A stretch of DNA of 64,000 bases from Fibrobacter sp. GTDB taxonomy: Bacteria > Fibrobacterota > Fibrobacteria > Fibrobacterales > Fibrobacteraceae. Numbering within the stretch: position 1 is the stretch's first letter; each line of letters opens with the position of its first letter. Location of the stretch: NCBI GenBank assembly GCA_031271785.1, contig JAISUZ010000082.1, positions 1 to 64,000 on the forward strand, written 5' to 3'. Positions 25,957 through 35,577 of this stretch are shown here, in pieces. The notes beneath the pieces were generated by a model. That model saw only the letters and a program-made list of their open reading frames with translations, was not told the origin of the DNA and did not search any database. The position numbers were made by a program, and so were the translations under genes.

Positions 25957-27330
25957 ATGAAATTTGAATTAAAAGTTCTCTGTATCGGCGCCGGTTATGT
26001 GGGCGGCCCTACCATGACGGTGATTGCAGATAAATGTCCTCATGTAAAAGTGACGGTGGTGGATATTAATGCTTCTCGCATTCAAGCTTGGAACAGCGAA
26101 AATCTTCCGATTTTTGAACCCGGTTTGGATGAGGTGGTGAAGCGCGCCCGCGGGCGTAACCTTTTCTTTTCTACCGATGTGGAAGGCGCTATTCGCGAAG
26201 CGGATATTATTTTTGTGAGCGTGAACACGCCGACAAAAACGTTCGGGCAAGGGGCCGGTAAAGCGAGCGATCTTCAGTATTGGGAAAAGACGGCGCGGCA
26301 AATTCACGAGGTCAGCGAGTCCAATAAAATTATTGTGGAAAAATCAACGCTTCCCGTGCGCACGGCGGCGGCCATGGAACGTATTTTGAACAGCAACCGG
26401 AAAGGGCTCCATTTTGAAGTTCTTTCGAATCCGGAATTTCTCGCGGAAGGGACGGCGATTACCGATTTAATGGAACCGGACCGGGTTCTGATCGGGAGTC
26501 ATCAAACCGAGTCGGGGCTTGCCGCCTGTCAAAAACTCGTGGAAATTTATGCGAACTGGGTGCCGCGCGATCGTATTCTCACTACAAACCTTTGGAGTTC
26601 CGAGCTTACGAAACTCACGGCGAACGCTTTCCTCGCTCAGCGTATCAGTTCCATCAACAGTATCAGCGCGCTTTGTGAGCGTACCGGCGCCGATGTGGAC
26701 GAAGTGGCGTTTGTGATGGGAAAAGATTCCCGTATCGGTTCCAAGTTCCTCAAAGCGAGTGTGGGCTTCGGCGGTTCCTGTTTCAAAAAAGATATTCTCA
26801 ATCTGGTTTATCTGTGTTCTTACTACGGACTTCCGGAAGTGGCGGATTATTGGGAAAGCGTGGTGAAAATCAACGAGTGGCAAACGCATCGTTTTGTAGC
26901 CCGTATGCTTGAAAAAATGTTTAATACGATTGCCGGGAAACGCATTGCGGTTTTCGGGTTTGCCTTTAAGGCAAACACGGGCGATACGCGGGAGAGCCCG
27001 GCACACCTCGTGACGCGCGATCTCCTCGCGGAGCGCGCGCTTCCGGTGATTTCCGATCCGAAAGCATTTCCGGAAGCAAAACGCGATTTGGCCGATGTTC
27101 TCGATCAGGTGATTTTTGAAGAAGATTCTTATCTCGCCGCCAAAGGCGCGCATGCCATTGCGGTTTGTACGGAATGGAAGAGTTTCGCCGAACTGGATTG
27201 GAAACGCATTTACAATGACATGGAAAAACCGGCTTTTGTCTTTGACGGGCGAAATATTTTAGATGCCGATGCGCTTCGTAAAATCGGTTTTGACGTAGTT
27301 TCCGTTGGGAAAGGTATTACGGAAGGGTGA
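25957..27330 (+). CDS. ugd: UDP-glucose 6-dehydrogenase (eukaryotic-like type)
   Basis: 457 aa. It oxidises UDP-glucose to UDP-glucuronate using two NAD+. The N-terminal Rossmann motif is CIGAGYVGGPTMTVIA. The catalytic Cys275 lies in SVGFGGSCFKKD, and NPEFLAEGTAI and GFAFKANTGDTRESPA are typical. Length and sequence flavour (TPTKTFGQGAGKASDLQYWE) match the animal-plant branch rather than short bacterial Ugd. It opens the polysaccharide cluster and supplies an acidic sugar donor. Confidence 0.93.
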   Translation: MKFELKVLCIGAGYVGGPTMTVIADKCPHVKVTVVDINASRIQAWNSENLPIFEPGLDEVVKRARGRNLFFSTDVEGAIREADIIFVSVNTPTKTFGQGAGKASDLQYWEKTARQIHEVSESNKIIVEKSTLPVRTAAAMERILNSNRKGLHFEVLSNPEFLAEGTAITDLMEPDRVLIGSHQTESGLAACQKLVEIYANWVPRDRILTTNLWSSELTKLTANAFLAQRISSINSISALCERTGADVDEVAFVMGKDSRIGSKFLKASVGFGGSCFKKDILNLVYLCSYYGLPEVADYWESVVKINEWQTHRFVARMLEKMFNTIAGKRIAVFGFAFKANTGDTRESPAHLVTRDLLAERALPVISDPKAFPEAKRDLADVLDQVIFEEDSYLAAKGAHAIAVCTEWKSFAELDWKRIYNDMEKPAFVFDGRNILDADALRKIGFDVVSVGKGITEG

Positions 27331-27331
27331 T

Positions 27332-28453
27332 ATGGTTAAAATTTTTAAGCGTTTAACCGTTTGGGTTTTCGCTATTTATTATTCATTTTTCTATAAAATT
27401 CGAAAAAAAACAGTAATGTTTCATGCTTATGGGGGGATGAGTTATTCTTGTAACCCCCGGGCTATTTCGGAAGCCTTGCATAGACTCCATCCGGAGTATC
27501 GGATTCTATGGTGTTTTGAAGATATTGAAAAAATGAAGACCATTGTTCCCGATTATGTGCAGATCATTCAAAAAGGCAGTATAGAAGAAATTAAAACCCA
27601 ATATACCGTATCGGGGTGGGTTTTTAATCGAGGTACCGGTTTTCCTTTTAAACGAAAAGGACAATTTTATTTAGATACATGGCATGGAGACAGGGCGTTT
27701 AAGGTGGTAGATATTCTTGCCTGCGGAGAAGTGACTTTGTTGCGCCGAGCATATCGTTTTGTGGATACGGTGACTTCGGGTTCCAAATATGGAGATAATG
27801 TCATTCGGAATGCCATGAAATTTTCCGGAGAAATTCTAAAAAGCGGTTCTCCGCGAAATGATTTGTTTTTTCACTATCAAAAATCTGATGTCATGCGTAT
27901 AAAAAAAGCTCTTGGTATAGAGCCGGATACACGTATTTTTATGTATGCTCCCACTTATCGTGACCATAATGAAACTTATCCGATTCCGGATTTTACTCGG
28001 ATTTTAGATACACTTGAGAAAAAAACTCAGGAAAAATGGTGTTGTTTATGGCGTGGACATTACTTTAGTCTTCATAAGTCGTTAGCGTATTCATCGCATA
28101 AAGTGATTGATGCTACATCCTATAATGATATGCAAGAACTTTTACTTGTGACGGATTTGCTTATTTCCGATTATTCTTCTTCGGTGGGTGATTTTGCCTT
28201 ATTGAATCGAAGCATTCTCTTGTATGTTCCCGATTTGGAAAATTATCGCAGTACGCGCGGTTTGAATTTTAAATTGGAAGATTCTCCGTACCTTTTTGCC
28301 GAAAATTCGGAAGATCTTTATCAACTGGTAGAGCATTTGGATTTTGAATCGGCTCGCGAAAATTGCAAAGCGATTCTTGATTTTTACGGTACTTACGGCG
28401 AAAAGGGAACCGCTTCGGAGCAAGCGGTGGAGTGGATTGTAAAACACTCATGA
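27332..28453 (+). CDS. CDP-glycerol:poly(glycerophosphate) glycerophosphotransferase family protein
   Basis: 373 aa from ATG 27332, one base after the ugd stop, with GGAAGGG upstream. Family marks of the TagB/TagF group are YLDTWHGDRAFK, VTSGSKYGDNVIRNAMKF, SGSPRNDLFF, FMYAPTYRDH and LISDYSSSVGDFALL. Such enzymes transfer glycerol phosphate or ribitol phosphate to a glycan. A TagD-like cytidylyltransferase at 34270-34665 could make the CDP-glycerol, so the surface polymer probably carries glycerol phosphate. The region from here to 37601 is noticeably richer in A and T than the flanks. Confidence 0.85.
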   Translation: MVKIFKRLTVWVFAIYYSFFYKIRKKTVMFHAYGGMSYSCNPRAISEALHRLHPEYRILWCFEDIEKMKTIVPDYVQIIQKGSIEEIKTQYTVSGWVFNRGTGFPFKRKGQFYLDTWHGDRAFKVVDILACGEVTLLRRAYRFVDTVTSGSKYGDNVIRNAMKFSGEILKSGSPRNDLFFHYQKSDVMRIKKALGIEPDTRIFMYAPTYRDHNETYPIPDFTRILDTLEKKTQEKWCCLWRGHYFSLHKSLAYSSHKVIDATSYNDMQELLLVTDLLISDYSSSVGDFALLNRSILLYVPDLENYRSTRGLNFKLEDSPYLFAENSEDLYQLVEHLDFESARENCKAILDFYGTYGEKGTASEQAVEWIVKHS

Positions 28454-29481
28454 GTAACGGACTTTCCATTATCGTTCCGGTTTATAATGGTGAAAAGTAT
28501 TTAGATGATTGCCTCGCTTCGCTTGTCTCCGTTGTAAATATTGAACTTGAAATTATTGTAGTGAATGACGGCAGCACCGATAATACCGCCAAACTTTGTG
28601 ACGAATGGGCAAATAAAAACCCGGTAATTCGAGTGATTCATCAGGACAATCAAGGGGTAAGTGCTTCTCGAAATAACGGACTTAAGACCGCTTCTAAAGA
28701 GTATATCGCTTTTGTGGATGCGGATGATTCTGTTTTGCCGAAAGAGTTTGAAAAAGCATTTTTTTCATTTTTGGATTCCAAAGCCGATTTGGGTTTTACT
28801 TCGTATTTTGAAATAATCGCCGGCACAAAAAAAAGAATAGCTTTGCCTTATTCAGGAAATACTTTGCTTCATCGAGAAGCCATTCTTGAAGATTTTCTCC
28901 CTAATCGTGTGATGTCGAGTTTCGGATTTATGGGGGCATGCTGGCGTATTTTTTACCGAGCCGGTTTATTAAAAGAAAATCGCATTGCCTTTGAAACCAA
29001 ATTAAAATATCATGAAGATGTCTTGTTTGTCATTCACGCGGTTTATGCTTCTGCGGCTATTTTCTTTGGTATCGAGACTTATTATTGTTACCGGCAGGAC
29101 GTTTCCGGTTCGGCATCTCAATTAGTTACGGTCAATAATCTTGAAAATCGAGTTATTTTTTTTGACAAACTAAAAACTTTTGCGGAAGAAAAAAATATAG
29201 AGGCATCTTTTGCTTTAAGGCGAAGAAAATGTGAATTAATTTCAAAAGAAATTGAGTTTTTAGTTCAAACGGAACATTCGGTAAAAAATCTTTTTCATTT
29301 GATTTTACGGATTTTGGATGGCGTGGATTTAAAAGACAAAAAACGTTGGGAATATAATTTTTTCGGAAAGTCTTTTATTCCTTTTGTATTTTTGGTCAAG
29401 TATGGTTTTGAAAAATCAGCAGCTCTTTATCTTTTGCTTCGTTACTCGAAAAAACTTTTAAGTAATGATGCCAAAAAATAA
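28450..29481 (+). CDS. Family 2 glycosyltransferase
   Basis: 343 aa from ATG 28450, overlapping the previous stop by four bases. GT-A fold marks are LSIIVPVYNGEKYLDDCLASL, VVNDGSTDNT and AFVDADDSV, the DxD-like metal site. The C-terminal part is rich in Lys and aromatic residues. It should add one sugar to a lipid-linked intermediate at the inner membrane; donor and acceptor cannot be read from sequence. Convergent with the 29495 gene. Confidence 0.88.
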   Translation: MSNGLSIIVPVYNGEKYLDDCLASLVSVVNIELEIIVVNDGSTDNTAKLCDEWANKNPVIRVIHQDNQGVSASRNNGLKTASKEYIAFVDADDSVLPKEFEKAFFSFLDSKADLGFTSYFEIIAGTKKRIALPYSGNTLLHREAILEDFLPNRVMSSFGFMGACWRIFYRAGLLKENRIAFETKLKYHEDVLFVIHAVYASAAIFFGIETYYCYRQDVSGSASQLVTVNNLENRVIFFDKLKTFAEEKNIEASFALRRRKCELISKEIEFLVQTEHSVKNLFHLILRILDGVDLKDKKRWEYNFFGKSFIPFVFLVKYGFEKSAALYLLLRYSKKLLSNDAKK

Positions 29482-29494
29482 TAATCGTATTGGA

Positions 29495-30649
29495 TTATAT
29501 TGTTTTATAAATAGTTTCCAATTGTTTTAAATAATTTTTACTGCTGAATTTTTCGGCAAAATAAGATTGATTTAATTCATAGTTTTTGTGCATCATTTGT
29601 TTAATCTTTTCTTTTAATTCGGCTTCGTTTTTGGGTTCAAAAAGTTCACCATTTTCTTGTCGGATAAGTTCCGGAATGCCGCCGATATTAGTTCCGAGAA
29701 CAGGAGTTCCTAAACATAATGCTTCAAGTACCGAAAGTGGGTTATTTTCATACCATTCACTGGGAATTATTACAAATTTTGCATTTGCCATCATTTGTAA
29801 AACATCGGTATGAGTTTTAATCCCTAAGAATTCAATTTGCGGATTGACTTGGTATTGTTTTCGCAGCTCCGTTTCCATTGGGCCGGTTCCCACGATTTTT
29901 AACTTATACGGTAATTGGGAAGCCACGTTACATAATGTCGAAAGTCCTTTTTCTTTAGATAAACGCCCTACATATAAATAATAATGATCCGTGTTTTTTT
30001 TAGTTTCCACATCTCCGGGAACTCGAACAAAATTGTGAAGGGTATGTAATTTATTTTCGGAAAAACCGCCTTGTATCATTTTTTCTTTCATAAAATGACT
30101 TGGGCAAATGAATGCATCCACCTGTTTTTCCAAACGTTCCCGGCTCCATTTTTCCGCTTCTTTTTGGAAAAGAAAACTGGCGAGTAAATTACCTTTACAA
30201 TTATTTTTAAAACAATGGTTTTTTCCATGACAAAAACACTTCTCACAAATTTCGTCTTTACCATTTAAACAGGTATATACCGGACAAAGTAATTTGTAGT
30301 CATGAATTGTCCAAACGATTTTTATGCCTCTACAATGAGCGATTTCCACAATAACGGGTGAAATTTGCGTATGAATATTATTTAAATGAATGATATCCGG
30401 ATTAAAATGATCCAGTATTTTATTGAACTTTATCTTGGTTTCCTTGTCTCCAAAGGGGCGCCTGAATTTCCGAAAAGTAAATGTGCTTACCCAGTATTGA
30501 TCCCATTCATTTTTAAAGTTCTCAGGATCGTTCATCGAAAAAAAAGCGACTTCATGTCCGCTCTCTTTTAACATTTTTTCCAAACCAAGTACGTAAATTT
30601 CGGATCCGCCTCGGTTATAATAAAATTTATTGACAATCAGAATCTTCAT
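29495..30649 (-). CDS. Family 4 glycosyltransferase
   Basis: 384 aa. GT-B fold: N-terminal KILIVNKFYYNRGGSEIYVLGLEKML, then a Cys-rich insertion (CPVYTCLNGKDEICEKCFCH) often seen in GT4 enzymes next to radical SAM proteins, and the C-terminal donor site with YVGRLSKEKGLSTL and PSEWYENNPLSVLEALCLGTPVLG. Last gene of a minus-strand run (34665 to 29495). It overlaps the end of the radical SAM gene by 23 bases. Confidence 0.88.
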   Translation of the reverse strand: MKILIVNKFYYNRGGSEIYVLGLEKMLKESGHEVAFFSMNDPENFKNEWDQYWVSTFTFRKFRRPFGDKETKIKFNKILDHFNPDIIHLNNIHTQISPVIVEIAHCRGIKIVWTIHDYKLLCPVYTCLNGKDEICEKCFCHGKNHCFKNNCKGNLLASFLFQKEAEKWSRERLEKQVDAFICPSHFMKEKMIQGGFSENKLHTLHNFVRVPGDVETKKNTDHYYLYVGRLSKEKGLSTLCNVASQLPYKLKIVGTGPMETELRKQYQVNPQIEFLGIKTHTDVLQMMANAKFVIIPSEWYENNPLSVLEALCLGTPVLGTNIGGIPELIRQENGELFEPKNEAELKEKIKQMMHKNYELNQSYFAEKFSSKNYLKQLETIYKTI

Positions 30650-31730
30650 TTATTTTTTCTCTTAAATCACCTTGACGCGGATCCTGTCCTACGTCGAAAT
30701 GCGGAAAGCAAGAGTAATCGATTTGTTTTTTAAGGAGCGATTTTGCTTTTGCTTTGAGTACCCACGGAGCTACTTTGGTAATATATTTTTTCATTACGGG
30801 GGCTGCTGTTCCTACCATCCAGCAATTTTTAGGACAGCTGCGTACACAGTTACGAACTTTTGCTGCTTGTTCCGAAAGCCAGATTTCTTCAAAGGTTTTT
30901 CCACTGCGAATATTTCCCATGCTTTCCTGCCAATAACGTTTTTCAAGTCCATTACAAGGATAAACTTCACCGAACGGATCAATGAAAAAATTTACGGTTC
31001 CGGCTTCGCATGGGAGTAACCGTTTGTTGCCTTGAATGTAATTGATAAGTCCTAAGTTAAAGAATGCACGAAACCAGGCTTTGGGGTGTTTTTCTTGCAA
31101 AAGACGATTTATTAATTTCCCAAGATTTTCACAGAGTTCTTCTTTGTGGGAGATTTGGTTATCTTGTTTGTGGAAATAGTAACTGTTATGGAATGCCGCT
31201 GTTGCAAATTCCAAATTCATTGTACGGGATAAATCATAAAGAGGAATTAAATCTTGGGAATTATAATTGCTAAGTGTTTGTCCAAAGCCAATATCTTTAA
31301 TTCCCATTTCATATAAACTTTTTAAAGTGCGTAAGCCGCGTACGTAACCGTCTTCGCGTCCGCGCAGAAAGTTGTTTGTTTTCTCCAAACCCTCGATACT
31401 GACACGAATCCCGATGTTCGGAAACCGTTCGGCAAGTTTGATTGTTTTCTCAACCCAGTAACCACTCGTACTTATTACAATGCGCGGCGCTTTTTTATAA
31501 AGAACTTCAATAATATCTTCCAAATCATCGCGAAGAAACGGTTCTCCGCCTGTCACATTGGCAAATTTTAACGGGGGCAGAATTTCCAATTCTTCGGGTT
31601 TGATTTCTTCTTTGGGTTGGGTGGGATATTTCCATATATCACACATTTTACAACGCATTTGGCAACGGTAAGTAGTAATTACCGAAACATCGGTTGGCAT
31701 TGGAATAGTGGGTTGTTTGTTGTTTTTCAT
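30627..31730 (-). CDS. Radical SAM protein with SPASM-like C-terminus
   Basis: 367 aa. The 4Fe-4S site is CQMRCKMC (Cys23, Cys27, Cys30), followed by a TIM-barrel pattern (NVTGGEPFLRDDLEDII, GLEKTNNFLRGRE). C-terminal cysteines (LPCEAGT, YPCNGLE, CVRSCPKNCW) fit a SPASM/twitch domain binding auxiliary clusters. Proteins of this type modify peptides or sugars. Here it sits between two GT4 genes, with overlaps on both sides, so it probably modifies a sugar or carrier in this pathway. The reaction cannot be named. Confidence 0.85.
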   Translation of the reverse strand: MKNNKQPTIPMPTDVSVITTYRCQMRCKMCDIWKYPTQPKEEIKPEELEILPPLKFANVTGGEPFLRDDLEDIIEVLYKKAPRIVISTSGYWVEKTIKLAERFPNIGIRVSIEGLEKTNNFLRGREDGYVRGLRTLKSLYEMGIKDIGFGQTLSNYNSQDLIPLYDLSRTMNLEFATAAFHNSYYFHKQDNQISHKEELCENLGKLINRLLQEKHPKAWFRAFFNLGLINYIQGNKRLLPCEAGTVNFFIDPFGEVYPCNGLEKRYWQESMGNIRSGKTFEEIWLSEQAAKVRNCVRSCPKNCWMVGTAAPVMKKYITKVAPWVLKAKAKSLLKKQIDYSCFPHFDVGQDPRQGDLREKINEDSDCQ

Positions 31731-32857
31731 AGTTCAGGTTTTAAATTTAATATTTCATAATAAACTTCGGCTGTTTGTTCGGCGATGGTATCCCAATTAT
31801 AAAGTTCGCGGACAATATGAATGTAGTCGTGAGATTGGTTTTCTTGAATTTTTTCACGAATTCTTTCTCTTAATACAGGCACATTTTTTACCGGAAAAAA
31901 ACAATCTTCGGATAAAGGAACTTCTTTATTGGCGGGAATATCACTCACTAAAACATTTAAATTATAACTCAAAGCTTCCAAAAGAGCTATGGGTAAACCT
32001 TCATGGTAACTCGGAAGCACAAATAAACGGGCATTACCGAAAAAGGCTGTGAGTTCTTCGCCTTTAATAATGCCGGGGAGGATCACATTATTTTCTTTGG
32101 CGAAACGTTTTAATTTTAAGGAATATTCCGATTCGTGGTCTGCTCCGCCGGCAATCACGAGTTTTATTCCTTCCGGTAAGTTTTCACAGGCTTCAATTAA
32201 ATCGTGGAATCCTTTTTCTTCTACAAAACGCCCCAGGCTAAATACATATTTGTTAGGTTTAAGCATATGGCGTGTAAGCCATTCGGCTTCATTTTCAGCG
32301 TTACGTTTCGGAATATCGACTCCGTTTCGAATCAGAACCGTACGGTTGGTTTTATATTTGTTTTTCAAAAAATGGTTAATGCCTTCGCTGATAACAATGA
32401 TTTTATTGGCAAAAAAAGTACCGACCCGTTCTCCGGTTTTTAGCATGAATTTGGCGAGCTTTCCCCATTTTTGCCGAAGGTAATCCTGCCCGTGGTGCGT
32501 ATAAACCACTTTGGCGCCGAGAAGCCGGTAAAACGGCACAAAAAGCGCATTGCCGATACCGTGAATATGAACGATATCGGGTTTTAAATGCAAAATATAA
32601 AACCAACACAAAAACGTATGGGAAAGAGCTTCCAAACTGGATTTATGAATACAAGGAATCGGATGAACAAAAACACCTTTATAGGTATAGTTTTTACTGT
32701 GAGTGGTGTAATATTTCCTTGCGTAAAGATGAATTTCAAAATCGGGATGTGTTTTTAAGATTCGCGGATATAATTTTTGGCAGTGAGTTTCAATGCCTCC
32801 TAAAAGTTTAGGAATGCCGCGAGTGCCGACAACAGCAACGATATGTTTTTTCGCCAT
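31727..32857 (-). CDS. Family 4 glycosyltransferase
   Basis: 376 aa. GT-B marks are VAVVGTRGIPKLLGGIETHCQKLYP at the N-terminus, HIHGIGNALFVP and YTHHGQDY in the acceptor half, and FSLGRFVEEKGFHDLIEA and PSYHEGLPIALLEALSYNLNVL in the donor half. It resembles enzymes that build exopolysaccharide repeat units. The stop overlaps the start of the radical SAM gene by four bases. Confidence 0.9.
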   Translation of the reverse strand: MAKKHIVAVVGTRGIPKLLGGIETHCQKLYPRILKTHPDFEIHLYARKYYTTHSKNYTYKGVFVHPIPCIHKSSLEALSHTFLCWFYILHLKPDIVHIHGIGNALFVPFYRLLGAKVVYTHHGQDYLRQKWGKLAKFMLKTGERVGTFFANKIIVISEGINHFLKNKYKTNRTVLIRNGVDIPKRNAENEAEWLTRHMLKPNKYVFSLGRFVEEKGFHDLIEACENLPEGIKLVIAGGADHESEYSLKLKRFAKENNVILPGIIKGEELTAFFGNARLFVLPSYHEGLPIALLEALSYNLNVLVSDIPANKEVPLSEDCFFPVKNVPVLRERIREKIQENQSHDYIHIVRELYNWDTIAEQTAEVYYEILNLKPEL

Positions 32858-32925
32858 AAAAAGCTTTACCTTATCAAAAGGTATTAAAATATTGAAATTA
32901 AATATAGTTTAATTACATCCGAATT

Positions 32926-34251
32926 CTACCGGATTACTTTTGAATTTTGCGGTTCTTTATCTTTTGCTTTGCTGATCGAAAGTGTCCCTAAGCAAAAACC
33001 GATAAAGGAAAGACAAATATAATCGTTTCCGCCGGGTCTTCCGGAAATTAATAAAAATGCAATTAACGAAAGCGTAGTTAAAAGTCCCTGCTCGGCGACT
33101 GCACCCAAATAACGATGCCGAAAAAATTGAAATATAAGACAAGCAAAAAAGAACAGATAAGCCAAAAGTCCTATTATACCTTGCTCAATCAGAATGAAGA
33201 AAACAATGGATTCAAGTACACCGATTTCGCTATTCCCGACTTGGTCTCCGTAAGTATCACGTTCTATGATGGTGTTGTGGATGTAATTGAATCCGTGTCC
33301 GAAAAGTGGTTTTTCTTGAAGTTGAACGAGAGTGAAAAGAAGCTGGGTTTCACGTAATGAAAGAGAGGAGCCTCGGCCTTCTATACTGAAACTGCTGATA
33401 AGTGTCGCCATACCAAAAGAGAATAGAATGGCGAAGAATGTTCCGGATATTATTTTAAGCCAAAGGGGTGAGCGCAATAGGAAGTAGAAAGCGGAAAAAC
33501 CGGCGACACACAGCCAAGCAGTGCGTGAGCCGCTGAGGAAAAGGGTGAGGAATAGTGCGGAGTAGAGAAAAATTTTTTCGGATTTTTTGAAAAAAGTTTC
33601 TTTGAGAGTTGGAAGATAAAGGAAAAAAAGAGTGGAAAGAATCGTGCCGAGTGTTGTGGGGTGCGCTGTAGTAATGCAAATTCGGATTCGCCAGTCTTCA
33701 CTAAGCCCGATATTGGAGTTGAGATTATAATAACCGTTATAAACCGGAAATGCTTTTCCGATGATTTTATAAGGGATATTTGCACCAATGGCAGCTTCAA
33801 TGATTCCGAATCCGCAAAAAATAAGAATGGGTAAGTACAGAAATTTTAAAATGTGTTCTCTATTACAACTTCTGGCTAAATGATAAGTGAGGAAAAGAGG
33901 ACCAAAAATATCAAAAAAGATTCTAACACCTTGATACATATTACGAGTGAGATTACCGCTCATTTCAAAGCCCGTTGCAAAATACCCGAGAATGAGAAAG
34001 AAAATGGGAATTTTTAACGGAATGGTAGAAAGACTTTCTTTTACATTTTTCCAACGAGTACAAATTTCCGCAAGCCATGCTGCGTAAAATAAAACATGAT
34101 GTGCTGAAAGTATCGGCGTTTTAACAAACGCCACAACTGATGGAAAAAACATCAAACCGAGCAATAACGCAATCAAACGCTTTTCGGAATCATAATAAAT
34201 GATTACAAAAAGAAGCGCGAAGAAAACGAGATAAACCGGAAGAGAAAGCAT
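32926..34251 (-). CDS. O-antigen ligase/polymerase-like membrane protein
   Basis: 441 aa with about ten to twelve hydrophobic segments. A large periplasmic loop in the C-terminal half contains LQEKPLFGHGFNYIHN, the glycine-histidine pattern (PLFGxGxxxxH) of the Wzy/WaaL family, and FLSGSRTAWLCVAG precedes it. It could polymerise the repeat unit or ligate a chain to lipid A or another carrier. The phrase SGRPGGNDYICLSFIGF near the end is also typical. Polymerase and ligase cannot be separated by sequence alone. Confidence 0.82.
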   Translation of the reverse strand: MLSLPVYLVFFALLFVIIYYDSEKRLIALLLGLMFFPSVVAFVKTPILSAHHVLFYAAWLAEICTRWKNVKESLSTIPLKIPIFFLILGYFATGFEMSGNLTRNMYQGVRIFFDIFGPLFLTYHLARSCNREHILKFLYLPILIFCGFGIIEAAIGANIPYKIIGKAFPVYNGYYNLNSNIGLSEDWRIRICITTAHPTTLGTILSTLFFLYLPTLKETFFKKSEKIFLYSALFLTLFLSGSRTAWLCVAGFSAFYFLLRSPLWLKIISGTFFAILFSFGMATLISSFSIEGRGSSLSLRETQLLFTLVQLQEKPLFGHGFNYIHNTIIERDTYGDQVGNSEIGVLESIVFFILIEQGIIGLLAYLFFFACLIFQFFRHRYLGAVAEQGLLTTLSLIAFLLISGRPGGNDYICLSFIGFCLGTLSISKAKDKEPQNSKVIR

Positions 34252-34269
34252 GTTAAATATTCATGGGAT

Positions 34270-34665
34270 TTATTTTTGAATGGAGGCTTTGATTTCTGAA
34301 GAACTAACGCCTTCGGTTCTCGGTAAATACAAAACATGGCAGTAAGGGGTTAAAAAATCAAATTCTCCTTTCCAGTCGTCACCCATCACGAAAAGATCGC
34401 AACCGAGTTTTTGAATATCCTCTATTTTTTGTTCCCAGGAATTTTCATCAATCACTTGGTCCACGACTCTGAGTGCCGCTATAATATGTTTTCTATCCTC
34501 AAACGGAATCACGCAGATTTTGCCTTTGATTGCATTAAATGCATCGGATGAAACAGCGACGACAAGTTCCTCGGCGATTTCCTTAATTCTTTCAAAAAGG
34601 CGGAGGTGTCCCATGTGAAAGAGATCAAAAGTTCCATAAGTAATGGCGCGTTTATAGGGTTTCAT
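34270..34665 (-). CDS. tagD: Glycerol-3-phosphate cytidylyltransferase (TagD-like)
   Basis: 131 aa, the usual length. Nucleotidyltransferase motifs are YGTFDLFHMGHLRLFERI (HxGH), the GDDWKGEFDF segment and RTEGVSSSEI near the C-terminus. It should make CDP-glycerol from CTP and glycerol 3-phosphate, supplying the 27332 transferase. First gene of the minus-strand run of the cluster. Confidence 0.9.
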   Translation of the reverse strand: MKPYKRAITYGTFDLFHMGHLRLFERIKEIAEELVVAVSSDAFNAIKGKICVIPFEDRKHIIAALRVVDQVIDENSWEQKIEDIQKLGCDLFVMGDDWKGEFDFLTPYCHVLYLPRTEGVSSSEIKASIQK

Positions 34666-34712
34666 AAAAAAATAAATATCTTTAAATGTGAAACTAAAAT
34701 ATAGATAGAAAA

Positions 34713-35561
34713 ATGAAATTAAAACTGAATTTAGCTTTCGTTATATTATTTTCGGTTCACCCTTTGGTGGCGGCGCCAATGGTTGTGGGTTCCCTGAATG
34801 TGCGGGTTCAGGTTAAAGAAGATTCTCTGAAAGGGAACGGTTGGGAGAAGCGTTATCCTGTTCTTGCGGAACTGATTCAAAAATATGACTTTGATATTGT
34901 CGGAACTCAGGAACCTCGAAAGAATCAGTTACAGGATTTGTCCCGCGGTTTGCCCGGATACTCCTATTTCGGAATTGCAAACACGAGTAGCGCTTCGGGA
35001 GAATATGCCGCTATTTTTTACAAAAAGGAACGACTTCTGGTTTTGGATTCCGGTTTTTTTTGGTTTTCGGAAACTCCGGAACAGCAAAGCAAAGGTTGGG
35101 ATGCCGTAAATTATAAAAACTGTAATTGGGGGAAATTTCAAGATAAACAAAGCGATTCTGTTTTTTATGTCTTTAATGTTCATTTTGATCATAAAGGGCA
35201 AATGGCTCAATATGAAAGCGCGGTTTTACTCTTGCGTAAGGTTAAGGAAATTGCCGGCGATACTCCGGTGATTTTACTCGGTGATTTTAACGCAAGTCAA
35301 ACAAGCGGCGCTTATCAATTAATCACAAGTTCCGGTTTCTCCGATGCTTACCAAATAGCCGAAACTTGGGGAAATAAACGCGGAACTCTTAGCTTATTTG
35401 ATTTACGCTATGATAAAGATTATCGCATTGATCATATTTTTGTGAACCGGTATTTCAATATCTCTTACTATTCCGTACTTATCGATTCTTACCTGGATAA
35501 AGAGGGTACGGAACGGCTGCCGACGGATCATTATCCGGTACTCACGCGCTTGAATTTTTAG
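34713..35561 (+). CDS. Secreted endonuclease/exonuclease/phosphatase family protein
   Basis: 282 aa with a signal peptide (KLNLAFVILFSVHPLVAA). EEP fold marks are VGSLNVRVQ, DIVGTQEPRKNQLQDL (metal-binding Glu), FNVHFDHKGQMAQYESAVLL, ILLGDFNASQTSGAYQ and the final DHIFVNR and PTDHYPVL (catalytic His). It could be a secreted nuclease or phosphodiesterase, or could act on phosphodiester bonds in the surface glycan. Its place inside the polysaccharide cluster is unexpected. Confidence 0.85.
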   Translation: MKLKLNLAFVILFSVHPLVAAPMVVGSLNVRVQVKEDSLKGNGWEKRYPVLAELIQKYDFDIVGTQEPRKNQLQDLSRGLPGYSYFGIANTSSASGEYAAIFYKKERLLVLDSGFFWFSETPEQQSKGWDAVNYKNCNWGKFQDKQSDSVFYVFNVHFDHKGQMAQYESAVLLLRKVKEIAGDTPVILLGDFNASQTSGAYQLITSSGFSDAYQIAETWGNKRGTLSLFDLRYDKDYRIDHIFVNRYFNISYYSVLIDSYLDKEGTERLPTDHYPVLTRLNF

Positions 35562-35577
35562 TTAAATTAAAAACGAA

